Source: Chersky-840 sp963811775 (GTDB taxonomy: Bacteria; Actinomycetota; Acidimicrobiia; Acidimicrobiales; UBA8190). From it: DNA of 64,000 nucleotides. The notes below the pieces were generated by a model. The model searched no databases, had not been told where the DNA came from, and saw only the letters and a list, made by a program, of their open reading frames with translations. This document shows, one piece after another, positions 9,748 to 17,677 of the stretch. The stretch's first letter is position 1. Each line of letters opens with the position of its first letter. Both the position numbers and the translations under genes were made by a program. The DNA lies in NCBI GenBank assembly GCA_963811775.1, contig CAWESO010000019.1:1-64000 (forward strand), written 5' to 3'.

Positions 9748-11931
9748 TTAGCTGCCATCATTTGTCCATGCCACCGAGAACAGCTTCTGGTCGGTGGATG
9801 GATCGAAGTCGATCTGGCTTGGAGTAGCCATCCTCGTCGCCGTCGAATCGTTCCACATCGTCAGCTGAACTATGGAACTCGTCGTCGTGGCGCTCTGGTT
9901 GTCAAACGCGCTACATCCGGAAAAGACCTCAACACCAAACTCGGATAAGGGCTGACGAATCGGCGTTCCGGCTACGAGCTTGGCCGGATCCTCGGTGATG
10001 CATTCCAGGCTGGAATACGACGGTGCAGATACAGCGGTCTTTCTTTCAGTCCACGTAGCCAGGAGGGCATTGGCGGATGAATATGCCGAAAGGGAAAAGG
10101 TCACCTTCGAGCCCCCGTCTCTGACCACTTGAACATTTATCTTGTCGCCCGGGACGAGTGTCAGGCGACGGCCAGCGTCCTTTAGACCGATTTTGTGTTC
10201 CGCTACACGTTTGCCGAGATAGTGCGAGTTATATAGCTCCCACCAAGCGTAGTATTGCGGGACATAGGTCACCTTCTTCCTCGAATGCTTAGCGATACAG
10301 TTCTCTTTCAGTCCAGCCTGTTCCACAGTTGAACTACTGCTCGGGTAGCCATCAAAACCTACCCACGATGAAGACTCACCCGCTTGATAGCACGTTAGCG
10401 ACGTCACGATGATCTGAGAACTTGCAATGGACTTAGAGGACGGGGCGGTCAGAACATAGCCGGCCCAAGTCCCGCCAACGTCCATTGCGTAGGACTGGTC
10501 CGTCACAATCGATGATTGACCCGCCTGTCCGCATGCGCTCGCAATGCGAGAATTCTGGCTATCCCCGCTGTAACTCGCAATCCAGTAATAGGTTCCAGGC
10601 GACTGAGGAGTGAAGCTAGCGGTCGGTGACGTGGTGCTTCCGTCGACAACGAAGGGTGCGGAGGTAAAGACGGGCTTTGAACAGCCGGAGTCTGAATACG
10701 CGGTGAAGGTGAGGCCGCCGCTGGCGTCTGGAGTTGCGTTGGAGAGAGTCGCAGTGTCGGAGATGGGTGACCCCAGTGCGACGGTCGGTGTAGCTGTAGA
10801 CGTAAGCATGGGTTGATTCACTGTAGCGGTAGTGGTGATCCGTCCAATGGAGTCGTTGCTCGTAAACCACATCGAGCCATCGGGACCACTGGTGATTCCC
10901 CCCACGGAATCGCTGACCGCGTCGTAGCTTGTCACGCCTCCATCCGTCGTGATGCTTTGGAGGTAGGGGCTGCTCGCGTTTGTGAACCAAAGCTCACCGT
11001 CCGCACCAGCAGTGATATTCAGTGGATCAGAAAGGCACGGGATTCCGGTATAGCTGTTGGTTACCACCCCGGCAGTAGTCATTCGAGCTATAGAACCGTC
11101 ATCGCATGAGTCACCGGTGGTGTTGGCGAACCACAGGGCACCGTCGGGTCCAGCCGTAATGCCATATGGTTGAAAGGTGCCTGAGGTGTATTTGGTCACC
11201 ACCCCTGCCGTAGTGATCCGTCCGATAAAGCTTTGATAGATGACGCCGCTCGTGAACCACAGGGCTCCGTCGGGGCCAGCGGTGATGCCGTTTAGATCGG
11301 GGACACCCGGCACGGTGTAGGTGCTCACGACACCGGCCGTGGTGATTCGCCCGATCGAGCCACCATCGTGGTTTATGAACCAGAGGGCGCCGTCAGAGCC
11401 GGTGGCGATGCCCTTCGGTTGGGAGATGTCAGTATTGGTGTAGTTGCTCACGACACCATCGGTGGTCATCCGTCCGATGGAATTATTGCCGTAGTTCGTG
11501 AACCACAAGACGCCGTCGGGACCGGCGGTGATGCTCTCTGGTTCGGAAATGCCGACGCCGGTGTAGTTGCTCACGACGCCAGCGGTGGTGATCCGTCCGA
11601 TGGAATTATTGCCGTAGTTCGTGAACCACAAGGCGCCGTCGGGACCGGCGATGATGGCTTGCGGATCGGAGATTCCTGGGCCGGTGTAGTTACTTACGAC
11701 ACCTGCCTGAGCACTTGCGGCTGCGGGCAGAGCCAGTGGAACCAAAACCGAGGCGGATACTGCGAGTACAGCGAGACTGACGATGGACGGTCGCCGGCTG
11801 GCAGTAGCCCGACGCGAAGGGGGCGTCTCCGTATCAACTTCACTGCAGTTGGTGGCCGTGTTGGCAGGCCTCGACTTCGAATGAACGATCCGGTGATACG
11901 CGGAACGAGGACACATGCCATGACCCCACAC
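9748..11931 (-). CDS. Secreted seven-bladed propeller / Ig-like / glutamic peptidase G1 fusion
   Basis: A 727-residue exported protein. A signal peptide spans about residues 46-76 (VSLAVLAVSASVLVPLALPA, then ASAQA). Residues 77-370 hold seven repeats of the virginiamycin B lyase (Vgb) type, each close to 41 residues with the core GPDGALWFTN..IGRITTAGVVS: a seven-bladed propeller. Residues about 371-478 form an Ig-like domain (GTYYWIASYSGDSQN). Residues about 481-675 match peptidase family G1 (eqolisin): GGTWAGYVLT, SSWVGFDG, STVEQAG with catalytic Gln538, YYAWWELYN, VPGDKINV, and LECITEDP with catalytic Glu643. G1 enzymes are acid-active endopeptidases. GTG at 11931 starts a long n-region; ATG six codons later is an alternative. 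The DNA is visibly less GC-rich than its neighbours, which suggests transfer. Confidence 0.8.
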   Translation of the reverse strand: MWGHGMCPRSAYHRIVHSKSRPANTATNCSEVDTETPPSRRATASRRPSIVSLAVLAVSASVLVPLALPAAASAQAGVVSNYTGPGISDPQAIIAGPDGALWFTNYGNNSIGRITTAGVVSNYTGVGISEPESITAGPDGVLWFTNYGNNSIGRMTTDGVVSNYTNTDISQPKGIATGSDGALWFINHDGGSIGRITTAGVVSTYTVPGVPDLNGITAGPDGALWFTSGVIYQSFIGRITTAGVVTKYTSGTFQPYGITAGPDGALWFANTTGDSCDDGSIARMTTAGVVTNSYTGIPCLSDPLNITAGADGELWFTNASSPYLQSITTDGGVTSYDAVSDSVGGITSGPDGSMWFTSNDSIGRITTTATVNQPMLTSTATPTVALGSPISDTATLSNATPDASGGLTFTAYSDSGCSKPVFTSAPFVVDGSTTSPTASFTPQSPGTYYWIASYSGDSQNSRIASACGQAGQSSIVTDQSYAMDVGGTWAGYVLTAPSSKSIASSQIIVTSLTCYQAGESSSWVGFDGYPSSSSTVEQAGLKENCIAKHSRKKVTYVPQYYAWWELYNSHYLGKRVAEHKIGLKDAGRRLTLVPGDKINVQVVRDGGSKVTFSLSAYSSANALLATWTERKTAVSAPSYSSLECITEDPAKLVAGTPIRQPLSEFGVEVFSGCSAFDNQSATTTSSIVQLTMWNDSTATRMATPSQIDFDPSTDQKLFSVAWTNDGS
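11468..11632 (-). repeat. Direct repeat of a propeller-blade segment
   Basis: A 42-base stretch is identical at 11468-11509 and 11591-11632. The offset is 123 bases, exactly one 41-residue blade of the propeller protein. Base-level identity, rather than only protein-level similarity, points to recent duplication or gene conversion between blades one and two. Confidence 0.85.
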
Positions 11932-12149
11932 GCCTCAACACCGGCCTACCGGCGGCTTCCAACTCGAAGGCTGACTTCCTCAGAGTCAAGCACAGAGCCA
12001 ACACTGCTTCAAATGCAGGCGTGCGATCATGCGAACGGCTTACGCCGCGCCAGATTCATGGCGAACTCCGGATCAGATTGTTGGTGCTGATGTCATGGTG
12101 AAGCGCGTTGATGATGAGTACGTCGATCTCCTAGCGAGGGGATACGTTG

Positions 12150-13379
12150 TCAAGGCGTGTCACTCAGGTGAGTCAATTGCTCCGTCACTACCGTGAGAAT
12201 TTCGGCGGGTAGATCGTGGGTCTCATCTTTAGCCCTTTGCAAAGCTACAGGGAACCTAGCCAAGAATGTTTCGAGGATCTCCGTTGCACTGATTCGCGAG
12301 ATGCCCCATGAGGTGGCTTCGTTGATGATGCCGTCTAACGTCACTCGATCGGTTCGTTGGACGCTGTCGATGTACATCGCGAGCCGGTTGTCGCGGTAGT
12401 ACAGCGTAGACATGACGTCATAGATCGGCGCTAGTCGCAAGACTCCGGACTCTTCGTGTAGGAGGGAATAGTTTTTGGCATGAGCATCGCCGTTGCCGAT
12501 CACGACGTTGAAAGTCACCGCCTTGAGGAGGGTCTCAAGCGAGGATGGGTCAATAGCTTGGAGGATTCCAGCCATGCGGCGTAGTGAAGGGCCGCCGTCT
12601 TCCTCGTACTTCTTAATAGGCGGCATTCCCGTTGCCTGGCAGAAGTCCTCCTGGTGGATGCGGTGCACGGTCCCTGAGGGGTCGACGATCCGGTCGTATC
12701 GGGAGACGACGATAAGGGGACGGCCTTGGACCTCGATTGTCTCCACCCCAGCCGTAGGTAAGCCGAGGTGGCGTGCCAGCCTCATGCAAAAGGCTTCGTT
12801 TTTGACCGTGTTCGGGTAGCCGAGGATCTCGGGCTTGAGGATGTGGGTGGACGGAGTTCCGTCCACCGGCCTGCCCCAGCGGCCGTCCGGCAGGCGAGTG
12901 AGGAGGAGCTTCTCCTGAACTCCAGCCAGTGAGATCCTCACTCGTGGGTCAACACCGAGAGGAACGGTACGGAGTCTGTCGACCAGTTGGGCCAGTTCCT
13001 CTTCGTCCAAGGGATCGGCGGTGAGTACGGTCGCCTCCGGGGGTGGCGGATCTTCTTCAGGTTGTACGACGAGCGCGCCGGCACAGTCACGCCCAAGCGC
13101 CCGGATCAGACCGAAGGTGTCGTCGGCCCGGAGGCCGAGGTCGTCGGCGATGGCACGCCGTGGATCCCCTTCGGGGAGCAGCCCGTCCAGGAATGGCCGC
13201 ACGATTCCGTTCCCGAACCGTTCTGTCGTGACCGGGAGGTTTAGCGAGAGCAAGGGGCTACCGGCGGGGAACCGCTCGATGGCATCCTCCGTGTACTGGA
13301 GCCGGAGCCGCCTGCGCTCTTCGTCGATGACGGCAGCCTTGGCGCCGTAGATCCAGATCGCGAGCCGTTCGGTGGCCAT
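12150..13379 (-). CDS. hipA: HipA-type Ser/Thr kinase toxin
   Basis: A 409-residue HipA homologue, close to the 440 residues of E. coli HipA. Recognisable parts are the N-terminal domain (LSLNLPVTTERFGNGIVRPF), the P-loop/autophosphorylation segment VRISLAGVQEK with Ser150 aligned to E. coli Ser150, ATP-binding Lys182 in THILKPE, HQEDFCQATG near 242-251, catalytic Asp298 in VIGNGDAHAKN, and the DFG-equivalent Asp321 in LAPIYDVM. HipA kinases phosphorylate glutamyl-tRNA synthetase or other targets and arrest growth. All catalytic residues are present, so the toxin looks functional. Its ATG overlaps the stop of hipB (TAATG), so the pair is coupled and the antitoxin is made first. Confidence 0.92.
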   Translation of the reverse strand: MATERLAIWIYGAKAAVIDEERRRLRLQYTEDAIERFPAGSPLLSLNLPVTTERFGNGIVRPFLDGLLPEGDPRRAIADDLGLRADDTFGLIRALGRDCAGALVVQPEEDPPPPEATVLTADPLDEEELAQLVDRLRTVPLGVDPRVRISLAGVQEKLLLTRLPDGRWGRPVDGTPSTHILKPEILGYPNTVKNEAFCMRLARHLGLPTAGVETIEVQGRPLIVVSRYDRIVDPSGTVHRIHQEDFCQATGMPPIKKYEEDGGPSLRRMAGILQAIDPSSLETLLKAVTFNVVIGNGDAHAKNYSLLHEESGVLRLAPIYDVMSTLYYRDNRLAMYIDSVQRTDRVTLDGIINEATSWGISRISATEILETFLARFPVALQRAKDETHDLPAEILTVVTEQLTHLSDTP

Positions 13380-13627
13380 TACCAGTCCGCGTGCTGAAGG
13401 CTCATGCGCACGCCGAGCTGCTTCAGAGTGGCGACAATCCGTCGGAGCTGCTCGGTCTCATGGCCGCTTTCCAGGCGGGAGAGGTACGTGACCGAAAGGC
13501 CTACACGGTCTGCCAGCTCGGCTTGGGTGAGTCCGGCTTCGGTCCGGTAGTGGCGGATGGCGGGGCCTATCGAGGCGGCAGTGTAGAGGCGGAAGGGCTG
13601 TTCGGATGCGGGGTCAGACTTGCTCAT
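13379..13627 (-). CDS. hipB: HipB-type antitoxin, XRE helix-turn-helix repressor
   Basis: An 82-residue protein with a single XRE/Cro-type helix-turn-helix: IGPAIRHYRTEAGLTQAELA followed by DRVGLSVTYLSRLESGHE, residues about 20-57. HipB dimers neutralise HipA and repress the operon. The ATG at 13627 lies inside one of three copies of a 13-base operator-like repeat, and a TAGACT hexamer ends seven bases before it, so transcription probably starts at or next to the start codon. No Shine-Dalgarno sequence is present. Confidence 0.88.
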   Translation of the reverse strand: MSKSDPASEQPFRLYTAASIGPAIRHYRTEAGLTQAELADRVGLSVTYLSRLESGHETEQLRRIVATLKQLGVRMSLQHADW

Positions 13628-13703
13628 ATCCGCAAGTCTAGCAGATTAGGATGGATATGTGGATATTCGCAAGTCTTGCCAAGGAGGTCGGACTTGCGGA
13701 TAT
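13626..13703. promoter_or_regulatory. hipBA control region: three copies of a 13-base operator-like repeat
   Basis: ATATCCGCAAGTC occurs at 13626-13638 and, with one change (ATATTCGCAAGTC), at 13663-13675. It occurs again in inverted orientation at 13691-13703. The first copy covers the hipB start codon and the -10 box TAGACT (13635-13640, minus strand). The second overlaps the expected upstream promoter region. E. coli HipB binds several TATCC-type operators in the same kind of arrangement, so these are likely autoregulatory sites. Confidence 0.7.
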
Positions 13704-13715
13704 CAGCAACCCGGC

Positions 13716-13988
13716 CTACGGCTCCTCGTCACCCAGGCAACTGGAGCAGTAAAAGCCGCCGTCGGCGGTGAAGTTCGAGCCGTCCCAGGCGAGCACGGCC
13801 AGGTCGACGGTCGCCCCGCACCGGTCGCAGAAGAGCCATTCGGCGTCGGTTTTCAGGGAGCCAGGACTCATCTGGCCGATCTTGGCGGTGAACCGGCGGA
13901 GATTCTCGATGGCCCGATCCTCGTCTCGCTCGGCGAAAACCAGGTGGTGGCGGATCAGTTCGGCTAGATCGGTGACGCTGTAGGCCAT
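13716..13988 (-). CDS. Small zinc-ribbon-like protein, unknown function
   Basis: A 90-residue protein. The ATG at 13988 is chosen because AAGGAG sits nine bases upstream and the reading before it is compositionally unlike coding sequence. Residues 1-40 are predicted helical (DLAELIRHHLVFAERDEDRA). Two cysteine pairs, C54-x2-C57 and C81-x2-C84, should bind one zinc ion. I do not recognise the family. It lies between the hipBA genes and the excisionase, inside the island; a DNA-binding or regulatory role is possible but not shown. Confidence 0.7.
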   Translation of the reverse strand: MAYSVTDLAELIRHHLVFAERDEDRAIENLRRFTAKIGQMSPGSLKTDAEWLFCDRCGATVDLAVLAWDGSNFTADGGFYCSSCLGDEEP

Positions 13989-14210
13989 TCCCGTACTCCT
14001 TCGGGTGAAGTTGACGGGAGCGTCCGACCGCGAGCGAAAGAGTGGCGCAAGGGAAGAGGACTTGTTCTCCGGGAGAACCGGAACGCAGTGGAGGCCCGGA
14101 CCGCCTTGCGCCGCGCGTCGCCGTGGCACGCTGCCTAAAGGCAACGGCACCGAAGGAGGAGGGCTGGCCAGCGGCACTGTCCAGAGCTGACGCCGCCCGC
14201 GATTTTCGTC

Positions 14211-14681
14211 CTACGAGGGGTCTGGGTCCTCCGGCTCTGGCGGCATCGCCGAATCGAGGAGGCGTTCCAGAGCCGACTTGGGAATCAGGATTCGCCGGCC
14301 GATCTTCACCGACGGGAGGTCCTGACGCCGGACGGATTCGTAGGCGAAAGCCCGGCTGATTCCCAGGACTTTGGCCGCTTCCTCGACGGTGAGGGTGAGC
14401 CTTTCTAGGCCGCCGTCTGGTGCGGCTCCAGCCCCAAACCGGCCGCCACCGCTCCCAGGTCGCGAATCGCCCGAAGCGAAACTGAGGACCTCCTGAAGTT
14501 CCCGGAGTTGGGCAGCCCAGTACCCGGGGTCGACCAGGGTCAAAGGCTCCGGGTCGGCGGGTCCGCCGTCGGGCTTGGGGATTCGCGAGGGGCTCCGGCC
14601 CCGAAGGATGTGAGCCAGCCGAGGGACGTCATTGGCCCAGTAGCTGGGATTGAGAACGATGACCTCCCCGCTGTCGGTCAT
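14211..14681 (-). CDS. Excisionase-like HTH_17 DNA-binding protein
   Basis: A 156-residue protein. Residues about 95-143 form an excisionase/MerR-like winged helix of the HTH_17 family: LTVEEAAKVLGISRAFAYES, then VKIGRRILIPKSALERLL. The N-terminal 90 residues are low in complexity, with two similar segments (LNPSYWANDVPRLAHILRG and VDPGYWAAQLRELQEVL) that look like a duplicated short motif. The start ATG overlaps the stop of the integrase gene (ATGA), the usual int-xis coupling in actinobacterial integrative elements. It probably directs excision or regulates element genes. Confidence 0.8.
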   Translation of the reverse strand: MTDSGEVIVLNPSYWANDVPRLAHILRGRSPSRIPKPDGGPADPEPLTLVDPGYWAAQLRELQEVLSFASGDSRPGSGGGRFGAGAAPDGGLERLTLTVEEAAKVLGISRAFAYESVRRQDLPSVKIGRRILIPKSALERLLDSAMPPEPEDPDPS

Positions 14682-15728
14682 GCGTTCTCCAGCGCCTTCG
14701 CGGCCGCCAGGTCCTTGGCCTCCAGCAGGTGGCGGTAGCGGTCCACCATCTGGACATTTCGCCAGCCGTGCCTGTCCATGACCTCGCCGACGGAGGTTCC
14801 CTGCTTGAGGAGGGTGGTCGCCGAATGGTGCCTCAGGTCGTGGAGTCTCATCCGGGGGACTCCAGCGGCGTCGCAGGCTGACACAAAGGTTCGGGTGATG
14901 GTGGACGGGTTGTATGGCCGCCGTCCCGCTGGGTCCGGGGAGAAGACGTACGCGCTGGGTTCCAGGCTGGCGCCGCATGCCCGGGCTCGCCGGATGCAGC
15001 GCCTGTGATGTGCACGCAGAAGCTTGATCATGCGCGGACCGACGGCGATCCGCCGTTGATCTCCTGTCTTGGTACCGCGCTCGGCTACGCCTCCCGGAAT
15101 GGCGACTATTGAGCGATGGATGAGGATGCTTTTTCCGGTGAGGTCGACGTCATCCCAGCGGAGCCCGCATGCCTCTCCCCGGCGACAGCCTGTCCAGGCG
15201 ATCAGAGCGATCACGGTTCCCCAGTCCGGGTCCTCGGCGAGGAGGGTCTCGACCACCTTCCTCACGTCCTCCGTCCGCGGGGGATTTGTCTGCTTGGCGC
15301 CGAGTGGAGGAAGGTCGACGCCGTCCGTAGCGACCAGGCTGGTGAGGCCTCGCTTGTGCGCCCAGGCCATCGACTGGCGCATTGCCCAGGTGCAGCTTTC
15401 GGATCGAGGATCCGGATTGTCCGGCAACCACCAGATCGGCGTAGAGATCCTCGATGTGGTGGGCCCGAAGCTTTGCTACGGGCATCCCCTTGAGTGAAGC
15501 CGGGACGAGCTTGATGGCGACCCGGTACCGGTCGACCGTCGAAGGCGAGAGCTGTGCTTTCCGGGCGTCAAGCCAGCGGGTGAGGACCTGCTCGACGGAC
15601 ACCGGGCCGGTGGCAATCCGGCCGCCCTCCGACACTTCGGTGACGAACTTTGCGAGGGCGATTCAGCGTCTCGTTTCGACCCCCGGACGGTCTTGGACTC
15701 GTACCGCCGCTTCCGGGCCAGTTTATCA
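14678..15728 (-). pseudogene. int: Tyrosine recombinase/integrase, two frameshifts
   Basis: Pieces of one phage-type integrase lie in successive frames. An arm-binding start (RKRRYESKTVRGSKRDAES) directly follows the tRNA end. The core-binding domain (VSVEQVLTRWLDARKAQLS) starts after a one-base shift near 15,660. The catalytic domain starts after a second shift near 15,386 in a run of G. The catalytic residues are all present: Arg in GCRRGEACGLRW, H-x2-R in LHDLRHHSATTLL, His in DRHGWRN, and Tyr in DRYRHLL. The N-terminus has no usable start before the tRNA, so roughly 30 residues are missing as well. Either the element is immobilised or, given other indels in this window, one or both shifts are sequence errors. 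Confidence 0.8.
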
Positions 15729-15729
15729 G

Positions 15730-15801
15730 CGCCCTCGGCAGGACTCGAACCTGCGCCACCGGCTCCGGAGGCCGGTGCTCTATCCGCTGAGCTACGAGGG
15801 C
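15730..15801 (-). tRNA. tRNA-Arg (anticodon CCG)
   Basis: The minus strand folds as a complete cloverleaf. Acceptor stem GCCCTCG pairs with CGAGGGC, the D-arm is GCTC..GAGC, the anticodon arm is CCGGC-CTCCGGA-GCCGG with anticodon CCG (codon CGG), and the T-arm is GCAGG-TTCGAGT-CCTGC. The discriminator is G and CCA is not encoded. The broken integrase begins right after its 3' end, so this gene is the probable attachment site of the island. argS, whose product charges this tRNA, follows on the other strand. Confidence 0.96.
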
Positions 15802-15998
15802 GAAATCGAAAAGGACCGTCGACACGAGCACAGATCGCGGCCGAGAGGGCCCTCTCGAACTGTAGTCCCCGCCTCTGCGTCCTCCCGCCCCGATCCGCCG
15901 GCACCCGGCCCGCGGCCAGGAAAGCTCGGGCCTGCGAACCACCTCGAGACGTCTGGCAATTGCGTCAGGGGATTCGCCGCGCCATCCTCGGCCTGACC

Positions 15999-17621
15999 AT
16001 GGCCGCTCGCCCCGTCATCGCCGCTGCTGTGAGCCGGGCCCTGTCCGCGATGGGCATCGACGTGGACGTAACAACGGTCCATCTCGAGCGGCCCGCCCGC
16101 CGTGACCACGGCGACTGGTCGACGAACGCCGCCCTTGTCAACGCCAAGGCGCTCGGCCAGCCCCCCCGTCAGCTGGCCGAGACACTGGCCGAGCGGCTCC
16201 GGGCTGATCCTCCGCCCCATCTCCAGTCGGTCGACGTGGCCGGGCCGGGATTCGTGAACTTGCACCTGTCGCCGGGCTGGCTGCACGACACGCTCACCGA
16301 GGTGGTGACCGAGGGAGAGCAGGAGTACGCCCGAAACGAGATCGGAGGCCACGAGAAGGTCCAGATCGAATTCATCTCGGCCAACCCCACCGGCCCCCTG
16401 CACGTGGGCAACGGGTGGTGGGGTGCGTACGGTGACGCCATGGGCCGCGTCATGGCCCGCTGCGGGTGGGAGGTGCACCGCGAGTACTACGTCAATGACA
16501 CCGGGGGACAGATCCGGGTCCTGGGAGAGAGCCTCCTTGCCCGTAAGCGCGGCGCGGAGGTTCCCGAGGGGGGTTACCAGGGCAAGTACGTCTCGGAGCT
16601 CGCCGCGCAGTACGCAGGGCCCGAGGACGTGGAGGAGGCGGGCCGGTGGGCGGCTGAGCACATCCTCGATCGCATCAGGACGACGCTCACGCGCATGGGC
16701 ATCGTCTTCGACGAGTGGTACAGCCAGGCGTCGGTGGAGGAGAGCGGTGCGCTACGCGCCACGATCGACCTCCTGGCTGCGAAAGGCCTCGTCGACGAGG
16801 ACGAGGGGGCGGTGTGGTTCCGGTCGTCGAGACTCGGTGACAACCGCGACCGTGTGCTCGTCAAGTCCAACGGGGACGCCACGTACCTGGCCGGCGACCT
16901 CGCCTACCACCGCGACAAATTCCTGGTCCGCGGGTTCGACCGGGTCATCGACATCTTCGGTGCCGATCATGCCGGGCAGGTGAAGAGCTTGATGCTCGGC
17001 GTGGAGGCCATGGGCGTCGAGCCGGGCCGGCTCGAGGTGAAGATCGGGCAGATGGTGTCGTTGGTGCAAGGCGGGCAGGCCGGTCGCATGTCCAAGCGAG
17101 CCGGGAACGTCGTCGAGCTCGATGAGTTGATCGATGACATCGGGGCGGACGCGGCGCGTCTGCTCTCGCTCATGTCGTCGCTCGACCAGTCATCGGTCCT
17201 CGACCTCGACCTGGTCCGCAGCCAGTCGATGGAGAACCCCGTTTACTACGTGCAGTACGCGCACGCCCGCATCGCGTCCATCGAGCGTCGACGCGCCGAG
17301 CGCGACATCCCTCGGCTTCCCCTGTCAGACGTCCGCCTCTCCCTTCTCGTCCACGAACGGGAGCTCGAGCTGCTGCGGTGTCTCGAGGAGCTGCCCGACG
17401 TGGTTGCCGATGCCGGCCGTGATCGAGCTCCGCACAAGGTCACGGGATGGGTGCGCGGCCTGGCCGGTGCGTTTCACGGCTTTTACCACGACTGCCCCGT
17501 GCTGGCCGACACGGTCGACGCCGAGCTGACCCAGGCGCGCCTGTGGCTCGTCGAGGGGGCTCGGGTGGGACTCGGGATCGGTCTCGGCCTCCTCGGGGTG
17601 AGCGCACCCGATTCGATGTAG
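15999..17621 (+). CDS. argS: Arginyl-tRNA synthetase
   Basis: A 540-residue class I synthetase that attaches arginine to tRNA-Arg. The start is ATG at 15999, where the conserved N-terminal Add1 domain opens (AAAVSRALSAMGIDVDV). The HIGH-type signature is NPTGPLHVGNGW near residue 130, and the KMSKS equivalent is RMSKRAGN near 364. The C-terminal DALR anticodon-binding domain covers the last 110 residues (YYVQYAHARIASIERR onward). Length is normal. It heads the core segment shared with mycobacteria, followed by lysA after 56 bases. Confidence 0.96.
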   Translation: MAARPVIAAAVSRALSAMGIDVDVTTVHLERPARRDHGDWSTNAALVNAKALGQPPRQLAETLAERLRADPPPHLQSVDVAGPGFVNLHLSPGWLHDTLTEVVTEGEQEYARNEIGGHEKVQIEFISANPTGPLHVGNGWWGAYGDAMGRVMARCGWEVHREYYVNDTGGQIRVLGESLLARKRGAEVPEGGYQGKYVSELAAQYAGPEDVEEAGRWAAEHILDRIRTTLTRMGIVFDEWYSQASVEESGALRATIDLLAAKGLVDEDEGAVWFRSSRLGDNRDRVLVKSNGDATYLAGDLAYHRDKFLVRGFDRVIDIFGADHAGQVKSLMLGVEAMGVEPGRLEVKIGQMVSLVQGGQAGRMSKRAGNVVELDELIDDIGADAARLLSLMSSLDQSSVLDLDLVRSQSMENPVYYVQYAHARIASIERRRAERDIPRLPLSDVRLSLLVHERELELLRCLEELPDVVADAGRDRAPHKVTGWVRGLAGAFHGFYHDCPVLADTVDAELTQARLWLVEGARVGLGIGLGLLGVSAPDSM

Positions 17622-17665
17622 CGGGCGCCCCGGCCCCGGCGCGTCGGCGCCGCGACAGGTCTGAG

Positions 17666-17671
17666 TACCCT
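17666..17671 (+). promoter_or_regulatory. -10 box of lysA, leaderless geometry
   Basis: TACCCT ends six bases before the lysA ATG. No Shine-Dalgarno sequence is present. This is one of eleven such TAnnnT boxes at the same spacing in the window. Confidence 0.65.
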
Positions 17672-17677
17672 TTGCCC

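Larger units (their letters stand above)
1..15730. mobile_element. Accessory region ending at tRNA-Arg; probable integrated island remnant
   Basis: Everything left of the tRNA-Arg 3' end is accessory in character: IS fragments, a toxin-antitoxin pair, an excisionase, a broken tyrosine integrase, and a low-GC secreted protein. Everything to the right is conserved actinobacterial core. The integrase lies directly against the tRNA 3' end, the usual attachment position for tyrosine-integrase elements. I could not find a second copy of the tRNA 3' end by eye further left, so the left border is unknown and may lie outside the window. More than one insertion event may be layered here. Confidence 0.45.
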
